The notes: generated from the letters alone by a model not told the origin. A DNA stretch of 64,000 nucleotides from an uncultured Oceanospirillaceae bacterium (GCA_937138495.1 CAKZPE010000006.1:62001-126000); one strand, 5' to 3'. Shown: positions 45,106-54,299, counted from the first letter of the stretch. Numbers and translations are program-made.

Positions 45106-45558
45106 ATGAATGTCGGAGCGATAGGCAATGCCGTTGTAGATTTTTTTGGCGGTGCTCAGGCACGTCCGCAGCCGAAGGATATCGCCACGGATTTGGCCAA
45201 CCGTGTAGAGCGGGGTGAAATTGATGCGGCAAAGTTCGCAGAACGTCTGGAAGGCCGGTACGGAGAGCGTGCTGTTGGCATTATCCGGGATGATGGCAGT
45301 GTGGATGTAAAAAGGCTCAGTGCATTACTGGAAACGTCGGCACCGGCGCCCAGACGACAACCCGGTGCAGTACCGTCCGGTCCTGCGCTTAACGGCCAGG
45401 AAACCCTTCAGACTCAGCTGATAAATGAGTTTGGCAATGACGCCGCCGCAAAAGTAATTGATACCGACGGTAAAGTGGATTTTGGTGCTCTGGTAGATCT
45501 GGTGAAAGATGCGCCGCCAACGCGGGTTGGGCCCGGATATCTGAACGAAAAAGTCTGA
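45106..45558 (+). CDS. Small protein with duplicated DxDGxVD motif, unknown
   Basis: A 150-residue cytoplasmic-looking protein with a strong ribosome-binding site (AAAGGAGG, about nine bases before ATG 45106). No signal peptide or membrane helix is clear. Two copies of one motif occur, at residues 47-76 and 104-133. In each, a helix of the form L-x3-(F/Y)-G-x-x-A is followed by I-x-D-x-(D)-G-x-V-D and a second helix. The motif cores are RDDGSVD (61-67) and DTDGKVD (119-125), which recall calcium-binding EF-hand loops but lack the second half of the loop. A proline-rich linker (about 78-95) separates the copies. I do not recognise the family. It is a single gene between two terminator-like hairpins. 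Confidence 0.65.
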   Translation: MNVGAIGNAVVDFFGGAQARPQPKDIATDLANRVERGEIDAAKFAERLEGRYGERAVGIIRDDGSVDVKRLSALLETSAPAPRRQPGAVPSGPALNGQETLQTQLINEFGNDAAAKVIDTDGKVDFGALVDLVKDAPPTRVGPGYLNEKV

Positions 45559-45581
45559 CCTGACTCTGCAGCAGCGAACCT

Positions 45582-45610
45582 TTCGCCAGCCGGTCGGTAA
45601 GGCTGGCGAA
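45582..45610. terminator. Weak terminator-like hairpin
   Basis: A perfect 10-bp stem (ttcgccagcc / ggctggcgaa) with a 9-nt loop. There is only a short T-rich tail on the plus strand, so termination is likely weak. Confidence 0.45.
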
Positions 45611-45711
45611 TTGTCAGGTTTATCGGCTGTGTGATGTGTTTTCAGCTGTTTAGGCAGAGGTACGCACAGATGACTGCATCTGTTGTGATCAGGCTGGCCT
45701 GTGTTCTGGCC

Positions 45712-46935
45712 CTAGGGGTGCGTCGATGAGCCTGCCGCGGATTGAACAGGGTTGTTGCGTCTGATAAACGCCCCTGTGGCCATCAGTGCCAGCACAACCG
45801 CGTTTGCGGTTAATACCCAGTAAGCGATATCCAGCGCGCCGGTAGACTCCCGCACCCAGCCGACCATCAGGTTGCCGGATGCACCGCCCAGACCGGCTGT
45901 AATCATACAGACACTGCTGATCTGCATCGTCACCGTGGAGCTGTAGACCTTACTCAGCCAGCCGGAAACGATACCCCAGATCGGGAAGTACATAATGCCG
46001 TAGCTGATGCCGGCAAGCAGCGCAAAGCTGTGCTGATCAAACAGAAACGCCATCAGCCCCAGCGCAAAGGCAGAACAGATGAGCAACAGGGCAAAGTGAT
46101 GCCCGAAGCGGTCTGCCAGGCGGCCTATTGTGAGGCCGGCGATCATGCCGGAAATGCCGATGGCGCTCCAGGTATAGCCCCCCAGATCCCCCGGTAAACC
46201 GAGTTCAGCCAGATAAATATTCAGCCAGTTGGCGAAGGGAATAGTGGAAAAGCACACGGCAAAACAGATCAGGCAGGCAAAGCGTGCAAGCGGTTCAAAG
46301 AGTACCGTTTTCAGTAATGCCGGAATGCTCAGGCTGTTTCTGACCGCCGGAGTATCGGAGTCTGTCTGTCGGGCTGCGGCACCGATAAGCCCCAGCTTTT
46401 TGAGCAAAAACCAGTTCGCGATGATCACGCAGATTCCGAAAGCCGCCGCAATTTGCCAGCCCGCCCGCCAGCCCAGCTGAGGCACAATAAACAGCAGTAG
46501 CAGACCGTTAAAACTGCAGCACCAGGCAGTACCGCTGGCGGCGGCTGACAGATAAGTCGCACACTTTTCAATGGGCCCGCAGCGGCTGATGACTTCAACA
46601 ATGGTGCTCCAGCTGATGGATGCGCTGGCGGACAGCAACGCCAGCGCGATCAGGATCAGCAACGGATCTGAGAGGACTGAAATGGCAAACAGCATGACAG
46701 TGATGTTGGTGGCAGTAAACATTGCCAGCCGGGCAGAGCCAATGCGTTCCCCCAGGGTACTGATCAGCAACGCACCACCAAGATAGGCCAGTTGTGAAAG
46801 CGCACCGATGGCTGCGATATGCCAGTTAGTGAAGGCAATATCTTCACGCATCAGCGGGGCAAGGCTGGCAAACAGGAAGATGCCAAATCCGTGACTGATG
46901 AACTGGTTCATACCAAAAACGAATGCCATGTGCAT
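45712..46935 (-). CDS. MFS transporter
   Basis: A 407-residue major facilitator protein with 12 predicted membrane helices. The MFS A-type motif is visible at the 8-9 loop (GRLADRFGHHFALL), and the N-terminal half carries the analogous motif in ISTLGERIGSARLAM. The substrate class is not evident. The gene is divergent from a two-component system that sits before a TonB receptor, and a candidate Fur-like site lies upstream. A role in siderophore, metal-chelate or other small-molecule transport is inference from position. It could as well be a carboxylate or drug transporter. Confidence 0.88.
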   Translation of the reverse strand: MHMAFVFGMNQFISHGFGIFLFASLAPLMREDIAFTNWHIAAIGALSQLAYLGGALLISTLGERIGSARLAMFTATNITVMLFAISVLSDPLLILIALALLSASASISWSTIVEVISRCGPIEKCATYLSAAASGTAWCCSFNGLLLLFIVPQLGWRAGWQIAAAFGICVIIANWFLLKKLGLIGAAARQTDSDTPAVRNSLSIPALLKTVLFEPLARFACLICFAVCFSTIPFANWLNIYLAELGLPGDLGGYTWSAIGISGMIAGLTIGRLADRFGHHFALLLICSAFALGLMAFLFDQHSFALLAGISYGIMYFPIWGIVSGWLSKVYSSTVTMQISSVCMITAGLGGASGNLMVGWVRESTGALDIAYWVLTANAVVLALMATGAFIRRNNPVQSAAGSSTHP

Positions 46936-47034
46936 TGGGGTAAAATCTCTTAACAGGCCTGATTGTGAAGCGATCTGGCTATAAAAGTGGGCATCGTAGT
47001 CCCGTAAGGAGGCAATGGCAAAATAAATTTCAGA

Positions 47035-47050
47035 AATAATTCTTATCGTT
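47035..47050 (-). promoter_or_regulatory. Possible Fur box before the MFS gene
   Basis: On the minus strand aacgataagaattatt matches the Fur core aatgataatcattatc at 12 of 16 bases. It lies about 100 bp upstream of the MFS start. The match is modest, and it should be seen as tentative. Confidence 0.35.
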
Positions 47051-47215
47051 GATAAAGGCCCCTGTTTATAAGGAATTCCGGGCAGAAAGCAGATGGTTTA
47101 ACGCGTATTAACAGCACCGACTGTCAGGTTAATTTACTTAACTTTTTTGCAAATGGTTTTTATTTGCATTTCTATCCGATAAGCTTGCGGCCCTCAGACG
47201 GAGGGGGATCATTTG

Positions 47216-47923
47216 ATGCAAGCTTCAGTGGCGCAGCGGCCGAATATACTAATTATTGAAGATGACCGTGGGCTGAGTGATGAGCTGGCCATGCAGTTGG
47301 GGGAGTCCGGCTATCAGGCACGGCAGTGTTATGACGGCGACAGTGGTCTGGATACGGCACTGAACGATCAGTTCAGTCTGATCTTACTGGATGTTCTGTT
47401 GCCCGGGCTGGACGGCTTTGCCCTGCTTAACCGGTTACGTCAGTTTTGCTCAACACCGGTGATAATGCTGACCGCCCGGGGGGCCGAAGAAGACCGTATC
47501 AGCGGTTTTAAGTGCGGTGCTGACGATTACCTGCCCAAACCTTTCAGCATTACTGAACTGATGTTACGGATTGACGCGGTGATCCGGCGCTCTGCCGGCC
47601 AGCGTGCGCTTCAGGCCGGTGCGGCTCAGCAGCTGCGGTTTGATGCTTTAATTCTGGATAAAACCGAACAGCAGGTGGCGTATCAGGATCAGCAACTGGT
47701 GCTGACAGATATGGAATTTCGCCTGCTATGGATGCTGATTGAATGCCGGGGGGAGGTGCAGAGTAAATCTCATCTTTATCAGCAACTGATGCAGCGACCG
47801 TTCAGCCGTTATGACCGCAGTATTGATATGCATATCAGTAACCTGCGCCGTAAGCTTAAAAAAGCCGGGTTTGCTGCCAGTCGCCTGGTGACCATGCACG
47901 GTCAGGGGTACTGTCTGAAATGA
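47216..47923 (+). CDS. OmpR-family response regulator
   Basis: A 235-residue response regulator. The receiver domain has the acidic pair in IIEDD (15-17), the phosphorylation site D59 in LILLDVLLPG and the conserved lysine in DDYLPKPF. The C-terminal winged-helix domain ends in RSIDMHISNLRRKL and MHGQGYCL. I chose ATG 47216, with GGAGGGG 9-15 bases upstream; an in-frame TTG at 47213 is less likely. It overlaps the histidine kinase gene by 4 nt (ATGA). It resembles the metal- or envelope-responsive regulators (PfeR, CpxR/PmrA-like) and probably controls the TonB receptor operon downstream. Confidence 0.92.
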   Translation: MQASVAQRPNILIIEDDRGLSDELAMQLGESGYQARQCYDGDSGLDTALNDQFSLILLDVLLPGLDGFALLNRLRQFCSTPVIMLTARGAEEDRISGFKCGADDYLPKPFSITELMLRIDAVIRRSAGQRALQAGAAQQLRFDALILDKTEQQVAYQDQQLVLTDMEFRLLWMLIECRGEVQSKSHLYQQLMQRPFSRYDRSIDMHISNLRRKLKKAGFAASRLVTMHGQGYCLK

Positions 47924-49293
47924 GCCGTAAGCTATTCTGGAAACAGAGTCTGATCTTGTCGCTGGGCAGTATTGTGCTGGTCTGGCTGGTATCCGCGCTG
48001 AGTCTGAAAATTGAAAATAATGTCAGCAAGCTTGCAGCGGAGCATAAAGCAGAGCTGCGGGCCTGGGGGCAAGAAGCAGAAAACCTGATACAACAGGGTG
48101 ACCGGGCAGCCGCGAGCCGCTGGGTGAATGCACTCAGGGCTGAAGAAGGCGTGTTTGTCAGCATTGTCCGGGTCAGTGAAGAGACACTGGTCGATTTTGA
48201 CGTTGAGATGCACCGTAGCCAGAGTATGGAGCTGGGACGTAGCGTTGACTGGGGCATTCACCTGTATCACGACAATCCGCTGATGGAGCTGCCATTCAGG
48301 GATGACGACAGTATTTCACTGGTGGTTGAATTACCGCAGCGGATGCGGCCGGGCCAGTGGTGGCCATATATACATTTCGCCCTGCATACGCTGGCACCGC
48401 TGTTACTGATGATTGTGATCAGCGTGCTGCTTTACCGGCACTTTATGCGGCCCCTGCAGCAACTGGAACATGCTACCCGCCAGTTTATGGCCGGCGATTT
48501 TGCGATCAGGGTCGGGCCGCAGTTAAAGGGCCGCAGTGATGAGCTGGCAAAACTGGCAGCAACCTTTGATGCCATGGCTGCCCGCATTGGCTCGCTGATT
48601 CAGACCCAGCGACATCTGATTAATGACTTATCCCATGAATTGCGCACACCGTTACAGCGGTTGAGCCTGGCGCTCAGTTCCGGACGGGCGGATAAAGAAC
48701 AGCGGATTTACCGTGAAGCCGGGCTGATGCAGAAACTGGTGGAAGATACCCTGTCGCTGGCCTGGCTGGACAATGCCGCCTATAAGCCGGAGCCCGTGCC
48801 GGTGGATATCCGTGCGCTGCTCGAAGTGATTGTTGACGATGCCCGGTTTGAATACCCCGACCGGGACATTCAGTTGCAGGTGCCCGATCAGCAAATATGG
48901 ATTGCCGGCAGTGAACGCAGCCTTGGGCAGGCCTGTGAAAATATTATCCGTAACGCTGTACGCCATTCACCGGACGGTCCGGTCACCGTCAGGCTTATCT
49001 GGCAGGCGGGAGCGGTTGAAATATCGGTGCGTGATCAGGGGCCGGGTGTGCCTGAGGCGATGCTGGATGCGATCTTTAAACCTTTCTTCCGTGTGGATAA
49101 GTCCCGTGAGCGGGAAGCCGGTGGCTTTGGGCTGGGCCTTGCACTGGCCCGGCGCCAGCTGGAGAGCATTGCTGCAGGGGTTAAGGCGCAGAACTGTGAG
49201 GGCGGGCTGGAAATCATTATTGACCGGTTAGTGACCGTGCCTCCGGATCCGCAGCAAGCACCAGCAATAACCGCCAGTAACAACTGCCAGTAA
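47920..49293 (+). CDS. Sensor histidine kinase, partner of the OmpR-type regulator
   Basis: A 457-residue membrane sensor kinase. A first helix at about 9-29 and a second at about 152-172 flank a periplasmic sensor of some 120 residues, and a HAMP domain follows (about 173-225, MRPLQQLEHATRQF). The HisKA box is NDLSHELRTPLQRL with His239. The ATPase domain has the N box NIIRNAVRHS, the G1 box DQGPGVPEAM and the G2 box GFGLGLALAR. All motifs are intact. It overlaps the response-regulator gene by 4 nt and lies 101 bp before a TonB receptor gene. A sensed ligand such as a ferric siderophore or metal ion is inference. Confidence 0.92.
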   Translation: MSRKLFWKQSLILSLGSIVLVWLVSALSLKIENNVSKLAAEHKAELRAWGQEAENLIQQGDRAAASRWVNALRAEEGVFVSIVRVSEETLVDFDVEMHRSQSMELGRSVDWGIHLYHDNPLMELPFRDDDSISLVVELPQRMRPGQWWPYIHFALHTLAPLLLMIVISVLLYRHFMRPLQQLEHATRQFMAGDFAIRVGPQLKGRSDELAKLAATFDAMAARIGSLIQTQRHLINDLSHELRTPLQRLSLALSSGRADKEQRIYREAGLMQKLVEDTLSLAWLDNAAYKPEPVPVDIRALLEVIVDDARFEYPDRDIQLQVPDQQIWIAGSERSLGQACENIIRNAVRHSPDGPVTVRLIWQAGAVEISVRDQGPGVPEAMLDAIFKPFFRVDKSREREAGGFGLGLALARRQLESIAAGVKAQNCEGGLEIIIDRLVTVPPDPQQAPAITASNNCQ

Positions 49294-49345
49294 CAAATAG
49301 CTAAGATGTAAAACATGTAAAGCTACTGTCAATTTAACTCCAGTT

Positions 49346-49364
49346 AACAATAATCGTTCGCATT
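49346..49364 (+). promoter_or_regulatory. Candidate Fur box before the TonB receptor operon
   Basis: aacaataatcgttcgcatt lies 31-49 bp upstream of the receptor start. It matches the candidate Fur box of the imelysin operon (9969-9987) at 15 of 19 positions. It is probably near or over a promoter. Confidence 0.55.
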
Positions 49365-49394
49365 CGTTTTCAAGTTAACCGGAGTACACCTATC

Positions 49395-51320
49395 ATGTCC
49401 CTCAGATTGCCTGTGAACCGGCTGGCGTCGGCGGTTGCAATAGCAACGGCCATGCAGGCCGGCGCTGTCTTTGCGCAGGAAACTATCCTGATCACCGGAA
49501 AGCCCGTCGATCCCAATCAGACCACTATCACTCAGGAACAGCTGGAGCAGTATCAGGCCACTAATCTGGAAGATATTTTCAGTCAGGACCCTGACGTCCG
49601 GGTTGGTGGCAGCTTTGGTGTTGCCCAGAAGGTCTATGTGCGCGGCATAGAAGATACCATGCTGAATGTGACGGTAGACGGCGCAACCCAGGCAGGCTAC
49701 CTTTTTCACCATCAGGGACGTTTGTCCGTGGAGCCTGAACTGCTGAAACAGGTGGAAGTGAATGCCGGTGCAGGCCTTGCGACAGACGGGCCGGGCGCAC
49801 TGGGCGGCGCTATCCGCTTTATCACCAAAGACCCTGAAGACCTGCTGCGTGAAGGTGAAGATGTTGGCGCACTGGTTAAGCTGAGTTACTTTGATAACAC
49901 TGGCGGTGGTAAAGCCAGTACCAGTATTTTTGGCCGCCTGAGTGATGATGTATCTGTACTGACCTCATTCTCCAAGACCGATACCGGTGAAATTGTCGAC
50001 GGTGACGGCAACACGCTGGATAACACCAAAACAGAGCAGGACAATGCCTATCTGAAGCTGGTGGCAAAACTGGATGAGAGCCAGACCCTGCGTTTCAGCC
50101 ATGAAGCCCGCTATGACGATGGCCGCCGCAATGTACGGCCACATTTTGTGGCTGCTGGCTGGAACCAGGCGAATGAGCAGCAGAGCCGCCGGAATACCAC
50201 CAATGTGCAGTACAACCTGAATACTGACAATCCGCTGGTGGACCTTCAGACCAACGTTTATTACACCAAAAGCTACCTGACTCAGACGCCGGACAGCGGT
50301 GCCAAAGACGGCGCGGGTGTTAAGAGCATGGGTCTTAATGCGCACAATACCTTCGATCTGGGTGAGCATAAGCTGGTGGTGGGCACCGACCTGCGCCGCG
50401 ATACCGGCTATTACATTAACAACACCAGCACCACCGGCCCAAGTCAGGATGAAGTGCTGGATCTGGTTGGCCTCTATGTTCAGGATCACTACCAGCTCAG
50501 CGATGCGACCTTGCTGACTGCCGGATTGCGTTACGATAGCTATCAGCTGAACGACAGTACCGGTCAGGATATTGATTCTGACGGTTTTAGCCCGAATGTC
50601 GGGGTACGTTACAGCGTCAGCGAAAACCTGGATCTGCATGCCAGTTATGCACAGGCCTACCGGGGTGTCGGGATCAAAGAGGCTTATCTGCTGAACTTTG
50701 CGACCTATGGAGACAATGTTAAAGCGGAAGAAGCGGAAAACATTGAGTTCGGTTTCGACTATGAAAAGGATGACCTGACCTTCAGCGCCACGGCGTTCTA
50801 CAGTGAAATTGACAACCCGCTACGCCGTACCAGCCGCAGCGTGATTACCAATGATGGCAAGGTGAAGAACAAGGGTATTACTGCCCGTGTGGGGTATGAC
50901 TGGGACCGTACCCGGGCCAGTGTGGGTTACAGTCATATTCGTCCGACCCTTAACGGTGAACCGCTGAGTGACGGCACCATGTCGGTGGGCACCGCGGTTG
51001 GTGATACGCTCAGCCTGAATCTGGAACATGATCTGCCAAACTATGATCTGCAGCTGGGCTGGTCGTCCCGTCTGGTACAGCGTCTGGAACGGGTTGCATC
51101 AGGCCGAACCGACAAGCCGGGTTACGGTGTGCATGATGCTTTCGCCAAATGGTTACCGACCGGCACTGAAGACCTTGCCCTGACCGTCACGGTGAAGAAC
51201 CTGTTCGATAAGCAATATCTGGATCATGCCAGCTACGGTGTCGATACCGACGATGGCAGCATCATCGGCTTGCCGGAACCGGGCCGGGACGTTCGCCTGA
51301 CACTGGCTATGCGTTTCTGA
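49395..51320 (+). CDS. TonB-dependent outer membrane receptor
   Basis: A 641-residue outer-membrane receptor. The signal peptide ends near AVFAQ (about residue 27), followed by a likely TonB box (ETILITG). The plug domain contains LEDIFSQDPDVRVGG, VYVRGIED and the segment LATDGPGALGGAIRF. The beta-barrel ends in the terminal aromatic RLTLAMRF, as barrel proteins require. It takes up an iron or metal complex with energy from TonB/ExbBD, which are not encoded here. The exact ligand is unclear. I see no FRAP/NPNL-type heme motif, and a xenosiderophore or other metallophore is more likely. It begins a run of four metal-uptake genes. Confidence 0.92.
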   Translation: MSLRLPVNRLASAVAIATAMQAGAVFAQETILITGKPVDPNQTTITQEQLEQYQATNLEDIFSQDPDVRVGGSFGVAQKVYVRGIEDTMLNVTVDGATQAGYLFHHQGRLSVEPELLKQVEVNAGAGLATDGPGALGGAIRFITKDPEDLLREGEDVGALVKLSYFDNTGGGKASTSIFGRLSDDVSVLTSFSKTDTGEIVDGDGNTLDNTKTEQDNAYLKLVAKLDESQTLRFSHEARYDDGRRNVRPHFVAAGWNQANEQQSRRNTTNVQYNLNTDNPLVDLQTNVYYTKSYLTQTPDSGAKDGAGVKSMGLNAHNTFDLGEHKLVVGTDLRRDTGYYINNTSTTGPSQDEVLDLVGLYVQDHYQLSDATLLTAGLRYDSYQLNDSTGQDIDSDGFSPNVGVRYSVSENLDLHASYAQAYRGVGIKEAYLLNFATYGDNVKAEEAENIEFGFDYEKDDLTFSATAFYSEIDNPLRRTSRSVITNDGKVKNKGITARVGYDWDRTRASVGYSHIRPTLNGEPLSDGTMSVGTAVGDTLSLNLEHDLPNYDLQLGWSSRLVQRLERVASGRTDKPGYGVHDAFAKWLPTGTEDLALTVTVKNLFDKQYLDHASYGVDTDDGSIIGLPEPGRDVRLTLAMRF

Positions 51321-51388
51321 ATCGTTTTTAGCGGCTGCCAGCCCGTCTGGCAGCCCGCTTCATCCATCATGTATCCGGCCATTTCACG

Positions 51389-51985
51389 ATGAACTACCGA
51401 CTGTTACGTACTGTGCATGTGTATAGCTCCGTTGTGGTGCTGGCGCTGGTGCTGTTTTTTGCTGTGACCGGTATCACCCTGAATCACAGGGACTGGTTTA
51501 CCGACCGCGGCAGCGCAGTGGAAGTGTATCTGCAGGTGCCGGATACCGTTATGCAGGCCACGGACTGGCAAGCCCGTCCGCTGGATGGCGCCGATACCCT
51601 GCGTCGCTGGCTGTCAGATCAGCATGATCTGACAGGCGGTACCGTCATCTATGAGTGGGATCAGGAAGAGCAATTGCTGATGATCGACATAAAGCGTCCC
51701 GGCAGTTACAGCTCAGTTGAGTTTTCCCCTTTCTCGGCTGAAGTAGCTGTATTTCATCAGCGTAACGGACTGGTCGCGGTTATGAATGATCTGCACATGG
51801 GCCGTTACTCCGGTGTCTGGTGGCGTCTGTTACTGGATATCACAGCACTCATCATGCTGGTGTTTATTGTGACCGGCTTATGGTTGGTGGTCCCGCAGAA
51901 AAAGCGCCGGGGTACCTTGTTCAAAGTGGCCGCTGCCGGTACCGGAATACTGGCAGCCGGTTACTGGATTGCTCTGCTTCCCTGA
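51389..51985 (+). CDS. PepSY-associated membrane protein
   Basis: A 198-residue inner-membrane protein. Helix 1 (about residues 12-30, SSVVVLALVLFFAVTGITLNH) includes His residues at both ends (VHVYSS, LNHRDWF). A periplasmic PepSY-like domain follows, with VIYEWDQEEQLLMIDI. Two C-terminal helices include GRYSGVWWRLLLDITALIML. These short PepSY-TM proteins often occur beside TonB receptors. Some larger relatives act as flavin- or heme-dependent reductases of ferric siderophores. It lies 68 bp after the receptor gene and ahead of DUF2271, consistent with a single operon. Confidence 0.85.
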   Translation: MNYRLLRTVHVYSSVVVLALVLFFAVTGITLNHRDWFTDRGSAVEVYLQVPDTVMQATDWQARPLDGADTLRRWLSDQHDLTGGTVIYEWDQEEQLLMIDIKRPGSYSSVEFSPFSAEVAVFHQRNGLVAVMNDLHMGRYSGVWWRLLLDITALIMLVFIVTGLWLVVPQKKRRGTLFKVAAAGTGILAAGYWIALLP

Positions 51986-52005
51986 GTGATTTGTAAGGAA
52001 TAACA

Positions 52006-52497
52006 ATGAGAATAATCCCTTTTTTGGGGCTGTTGCTGTGCTTCAGTCAGCCGCTTTCGGCCGCATCACAGGTCGAAATAAATTTCAGTTTGCCGCAGCA
52101 AACCAGCCATGAATACCGCCGTCCGTATGTGGTGATCTGGGTGGAGTCCGGGGGTAAAACTGTCCGCAATCTGGCGTTATGGATCGACGAAGAAGACTGG
52201 CTGAAAGACCTGCGCCGCTGGTGGCGTAAGAGTGGCCGCTATCTGGATTCGGTCGATGCCTTCAGCGGGGCAACCCGCAAGCCGGGTCACTACCGGGTTT
52301 ACTGGGACGGTCTGGATGATCAGGGTCAGCCACTGGCTGACGGTGAGTATCTGATCGTGCTGGAAGCTGCCCGGGAGCATGGTAACCGCAGCCTGCAAAA
52401 ACAACGGATTCAGTTAGGCGGCGAGCCGCAGATTTATCACTTAACCCCCGGTGCAGAGCTGGGAGAAGGTTCAGTTAAAACAGGAGTCAGTCGATGA
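52006..52497 (+). CDS. DUF2271 periplasmic protein
   Basis: A 163-residue exported protein. Its signal peptide is MRIIPFLGLLLCFSQPLSAAS (cleavage about residue 20). The DUF2271 domain shows VVIWVESGGKTVRNLALWI, WRKSGRYLDSVDAFSGATRKPG and GEYLIVLEAAREHG, a beta-sandwich fold. Family members accompany PepSY-TM proteins and TonB receptors in many proteobacteria, and their role is unknown. The ATG is preceded by AAGGAA. The stop overlaps the start of the next gene by 4 nt, so it belongs to the same operon. Confidence 0.87.
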   Translation: MRIIPFLGLLLCFSQPLSAASQVEINFSLPQQTSHEYRRPYVVIWVESGGKTVRNLALWIDEEDWLKDLRRWWRKSGRYLDSVDAFSGATRKPGHYRVYWDGLDDQGQPLADGEYLIVLEAAREHGNRSLQKQRIQLGGEPQIYHLTPGAELGEGSVKTGVSR

Positions 52498-53327
52498 CTG
52501 CAGGAAAAAAATTATGCACCCTGGCAATGGCTGCCGGTGCACTTTACGGATCGTTAGCAACTCATCTGGTACAGGCGCATGACTATTGGCTGTTACCCAA
52601 CGAATATGTGGCGTCGTCCGATACTGCCAAGTGGATTACGGTGGATGTAACCGCCTCAAATACTGTCTTTGTCGCCGATAAGGGATTCAGCCTTGATGAT
52701 CTGACAATCTCAGCCCCACAGGGCGAGAGTGAGCGGTTAGCACATTACTTTAAAGGGAAGCGTAAGAGCGTTTTTGACCTTAAGCTGGCAGAAGAAGGCA
52801 CCTACCGTTTACGCCTTCAGGATACGCGGTTCTTAACGTTTTACAGAATGCCGGGCAGTGACAGAATGCACCGTATGGAAGCGGATAAGTTGCAACGGCA
52901 TTTGCTACTGCCAGAAGGGGCTGAAAATGTAGAAACTCTGGAAATACAGGGTAAAAGCACTACGTATGTAACCCGTCGTGCACCTTCATCTGAAAATATT
53001 AAACTGCAGAATAAAGGCCTGGAGCTGGACTTCGGCGTGCATCCGAATGATGTTGTCAGCGGCGAAGCCTTTCACTTTAAAGTGCTGCTCAACGGCAAAC
53101 CGGTGACGGATGAGATGCTGCTGGAAATCATTCCGGATGGCACTCTGTACCGGGATCAGCGCGGTGACATTCAACTGCAGCCGGACAACACCGGTGCTGT
53201 CAGCTTTACGCCCCCTCAGGCGGGCCGTTATCTGCTGAAAGCGGAACTGATGCAGGACACGGATTCAGAGCGGGCAGACGGTCAGGAGCATGCCCTGTTC
53301 CTGACATTTGAAGCTCAGCCAGGCTGA
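52494..53327 (+). CDS. DUF4198 periplasmic protein
   Basis: A 277-residue exported protein. The signal ends near LVQAHDYWLLPNEY, and HDYW is the conserved N-terminal segment of the DUF4198 family. Two immunoglobulin-like beta-domains follow, the second with FHFKVLLNGKPVTDEM and PQAGRYLLKAEL. DUF4198 proteins include NikK-like components linked to nickel or cobalt uptake, and also iron-regulated members. Here the TonB receptor, PepSY and DUF2271 genes precede it, so a metal-uptake function is likely, with the metal not determined. A terminator follows. Confidence 0.87.
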   Translation: MTAGKKLCTLAMAAGALYGSLATHLVQAHDYWLLPNEYVASSDTAKWITVDVTASNTVFVADKGFSLDDLTISAPQGESERLAHYFKGKRKSVFDLKLAEEGTYRLRLQDTRFLTFYRMPGSDRMHRMEADKLQRHLLLPEGAENVETLEIQGKSTTYVTRRAPSSENIKLQNKGLELDFGVHPNDVVSGEAFHFKVLLNGKPVTDEMLLEIIPDGTLYRDQRGDIQLQPDNTGAVSFTPPQAGRYLLKAELMQDTDSERADGQEHALFLTFEAQPG

Positions 53328-53344
53328 ATAACGTTCCGTCATAA

Positions 53345-53371
53345 AACACCGGCTGATGCCGGTGTTTTTTT
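53345..53371. terminator. Bidirectional terminator after the TonB operon
   Basis: A perfect 9-bp stem (aacaccggc / gccggtgtt) with a 4-nt loop, followed by seven T on the plus strand, and with an A run on the other side for the convergent LysR gene. It reaches the stop codon of that gene. Confidence 0.92.
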
Positions 53372-54299
53372 ATTTAAGGTCGATATCTTCATGGCTGATT
53401 ATCTGTAAATCGGTGATGCTCTCTGCCAGTTGTTCAAAGCTGTGGACAAACTCTTCTGCCAGCGCGGAGATCTGCTTATGCATGGGTGTAATGAATGCAA
53501 AGTAGAAGGGAATATCAGGCTGAAAACGGAGGCTCTTACCGCCTCCTTCAGTAAATATACTGGCGGTGAACGGATCAATAACCGAGACACCCAAGCCTTC
53601 TTTAACCAGTGCCTGTACGGTAATAAACATAGGGGTTTCAATCGATTGCCGGGGGCGGATATGTCTTGCGTGCAGTGCTGCATCTATCCGGTAGCGGGTC
53701 AGTGGGTTTTGCTCTCCAATCGCCACAAAATCCTGTTCATGCAGGTCTTCAGCTACAATTTCCTGCCGCGCTGCGTAAGGGTGATCAGCGTTACAGATAA
53801 ACCGGCAGTCGGTGCGATAACAACGGTGAAATGCCAGTTCGCGGGTATCCACCGGGAGCATGACGATGCCCAGATCAAACTGTTGTGACCCCACCATTTT
53901 CGCGACGTTCACTGAAGATCCCGGTGTGAGCGACAGGGAAACGTCTTTCCGGGTGTGCATAAAGTTGCTGACTACCCGGGGTAAAACACTGTACGCCAGT
54001 GCTGGCATAGCGGCTATCCTTAACCGGCCGGTGCGCAGGGTTTTTATCTGCTCAACGCTCTGGGATAGCTGGTCCATGCCCATAAAATGCCGCTTCACTT
54101 CCTGATAAAGCGATTCAGCTTCGGCGGTGGGAAATAACCTGCTGCTGCGGCGTTCAAACAGGGCAAAACCACAGCGTTCTTCCAGATCCTTAATCAGCCG
54201 GGTGACCGCGGGCTGAGAGATATAGAGCATTTTTGCTGCCCCCACTGTACTGCCTGAAATCATGACGGCGCGAAATGCAGCTATTTGCCTGGCATTCAT
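53370..54299 (-). CDS. LysR-family transcriptional regulator of the second TRAP/RidA module
   Basis: A 309-residue LysR-type regulator. The helix-turn-helix is in RQIAAFRAVMISGSTVGAA with recognition helix SQPAVTRLIKDLEE. The effector domain starts near residue 90 (GRLRIAAMPALAYSVLPRVV). It is divergent from the RidA/TRAP/oxidase genes. It shares clear similarity with the LysR at 27137 (for example GRLRIA at the start of the effector domain and DPFTASIF versus DPMTASSYF near residue 245), so the two modules seem to be paralogs. It probably senses an amino or imino acid. Confidence 0.92.
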   Translation of the reverse strand: MNARQIAAFRAVMISGSTVGAAKMLYISQPAVTRLIKDLEERCGFALFERRSSRLFPTAEAESLYQEVKRHFMGMDQLSQSVEQIKTLRTGRLRIAAMPALAYSVLPRVVSNFMHTRKDVSLSLTPGSSVNVAKMVGSQQFDLGIVMLPVDTRELAFHRCYRTDCRFICNADHPYAARQEIVAEDLHEQDFVAIGEQNPLTRYRIDAALHARHIRPRQSIETPMFITVQALVKEGLGVSVIDPFTASIFTEGGGKSLRFQPDIPFYFAFITPMHKQISALAEEFVHSFEQLAESITDLQIISHEDIDLK

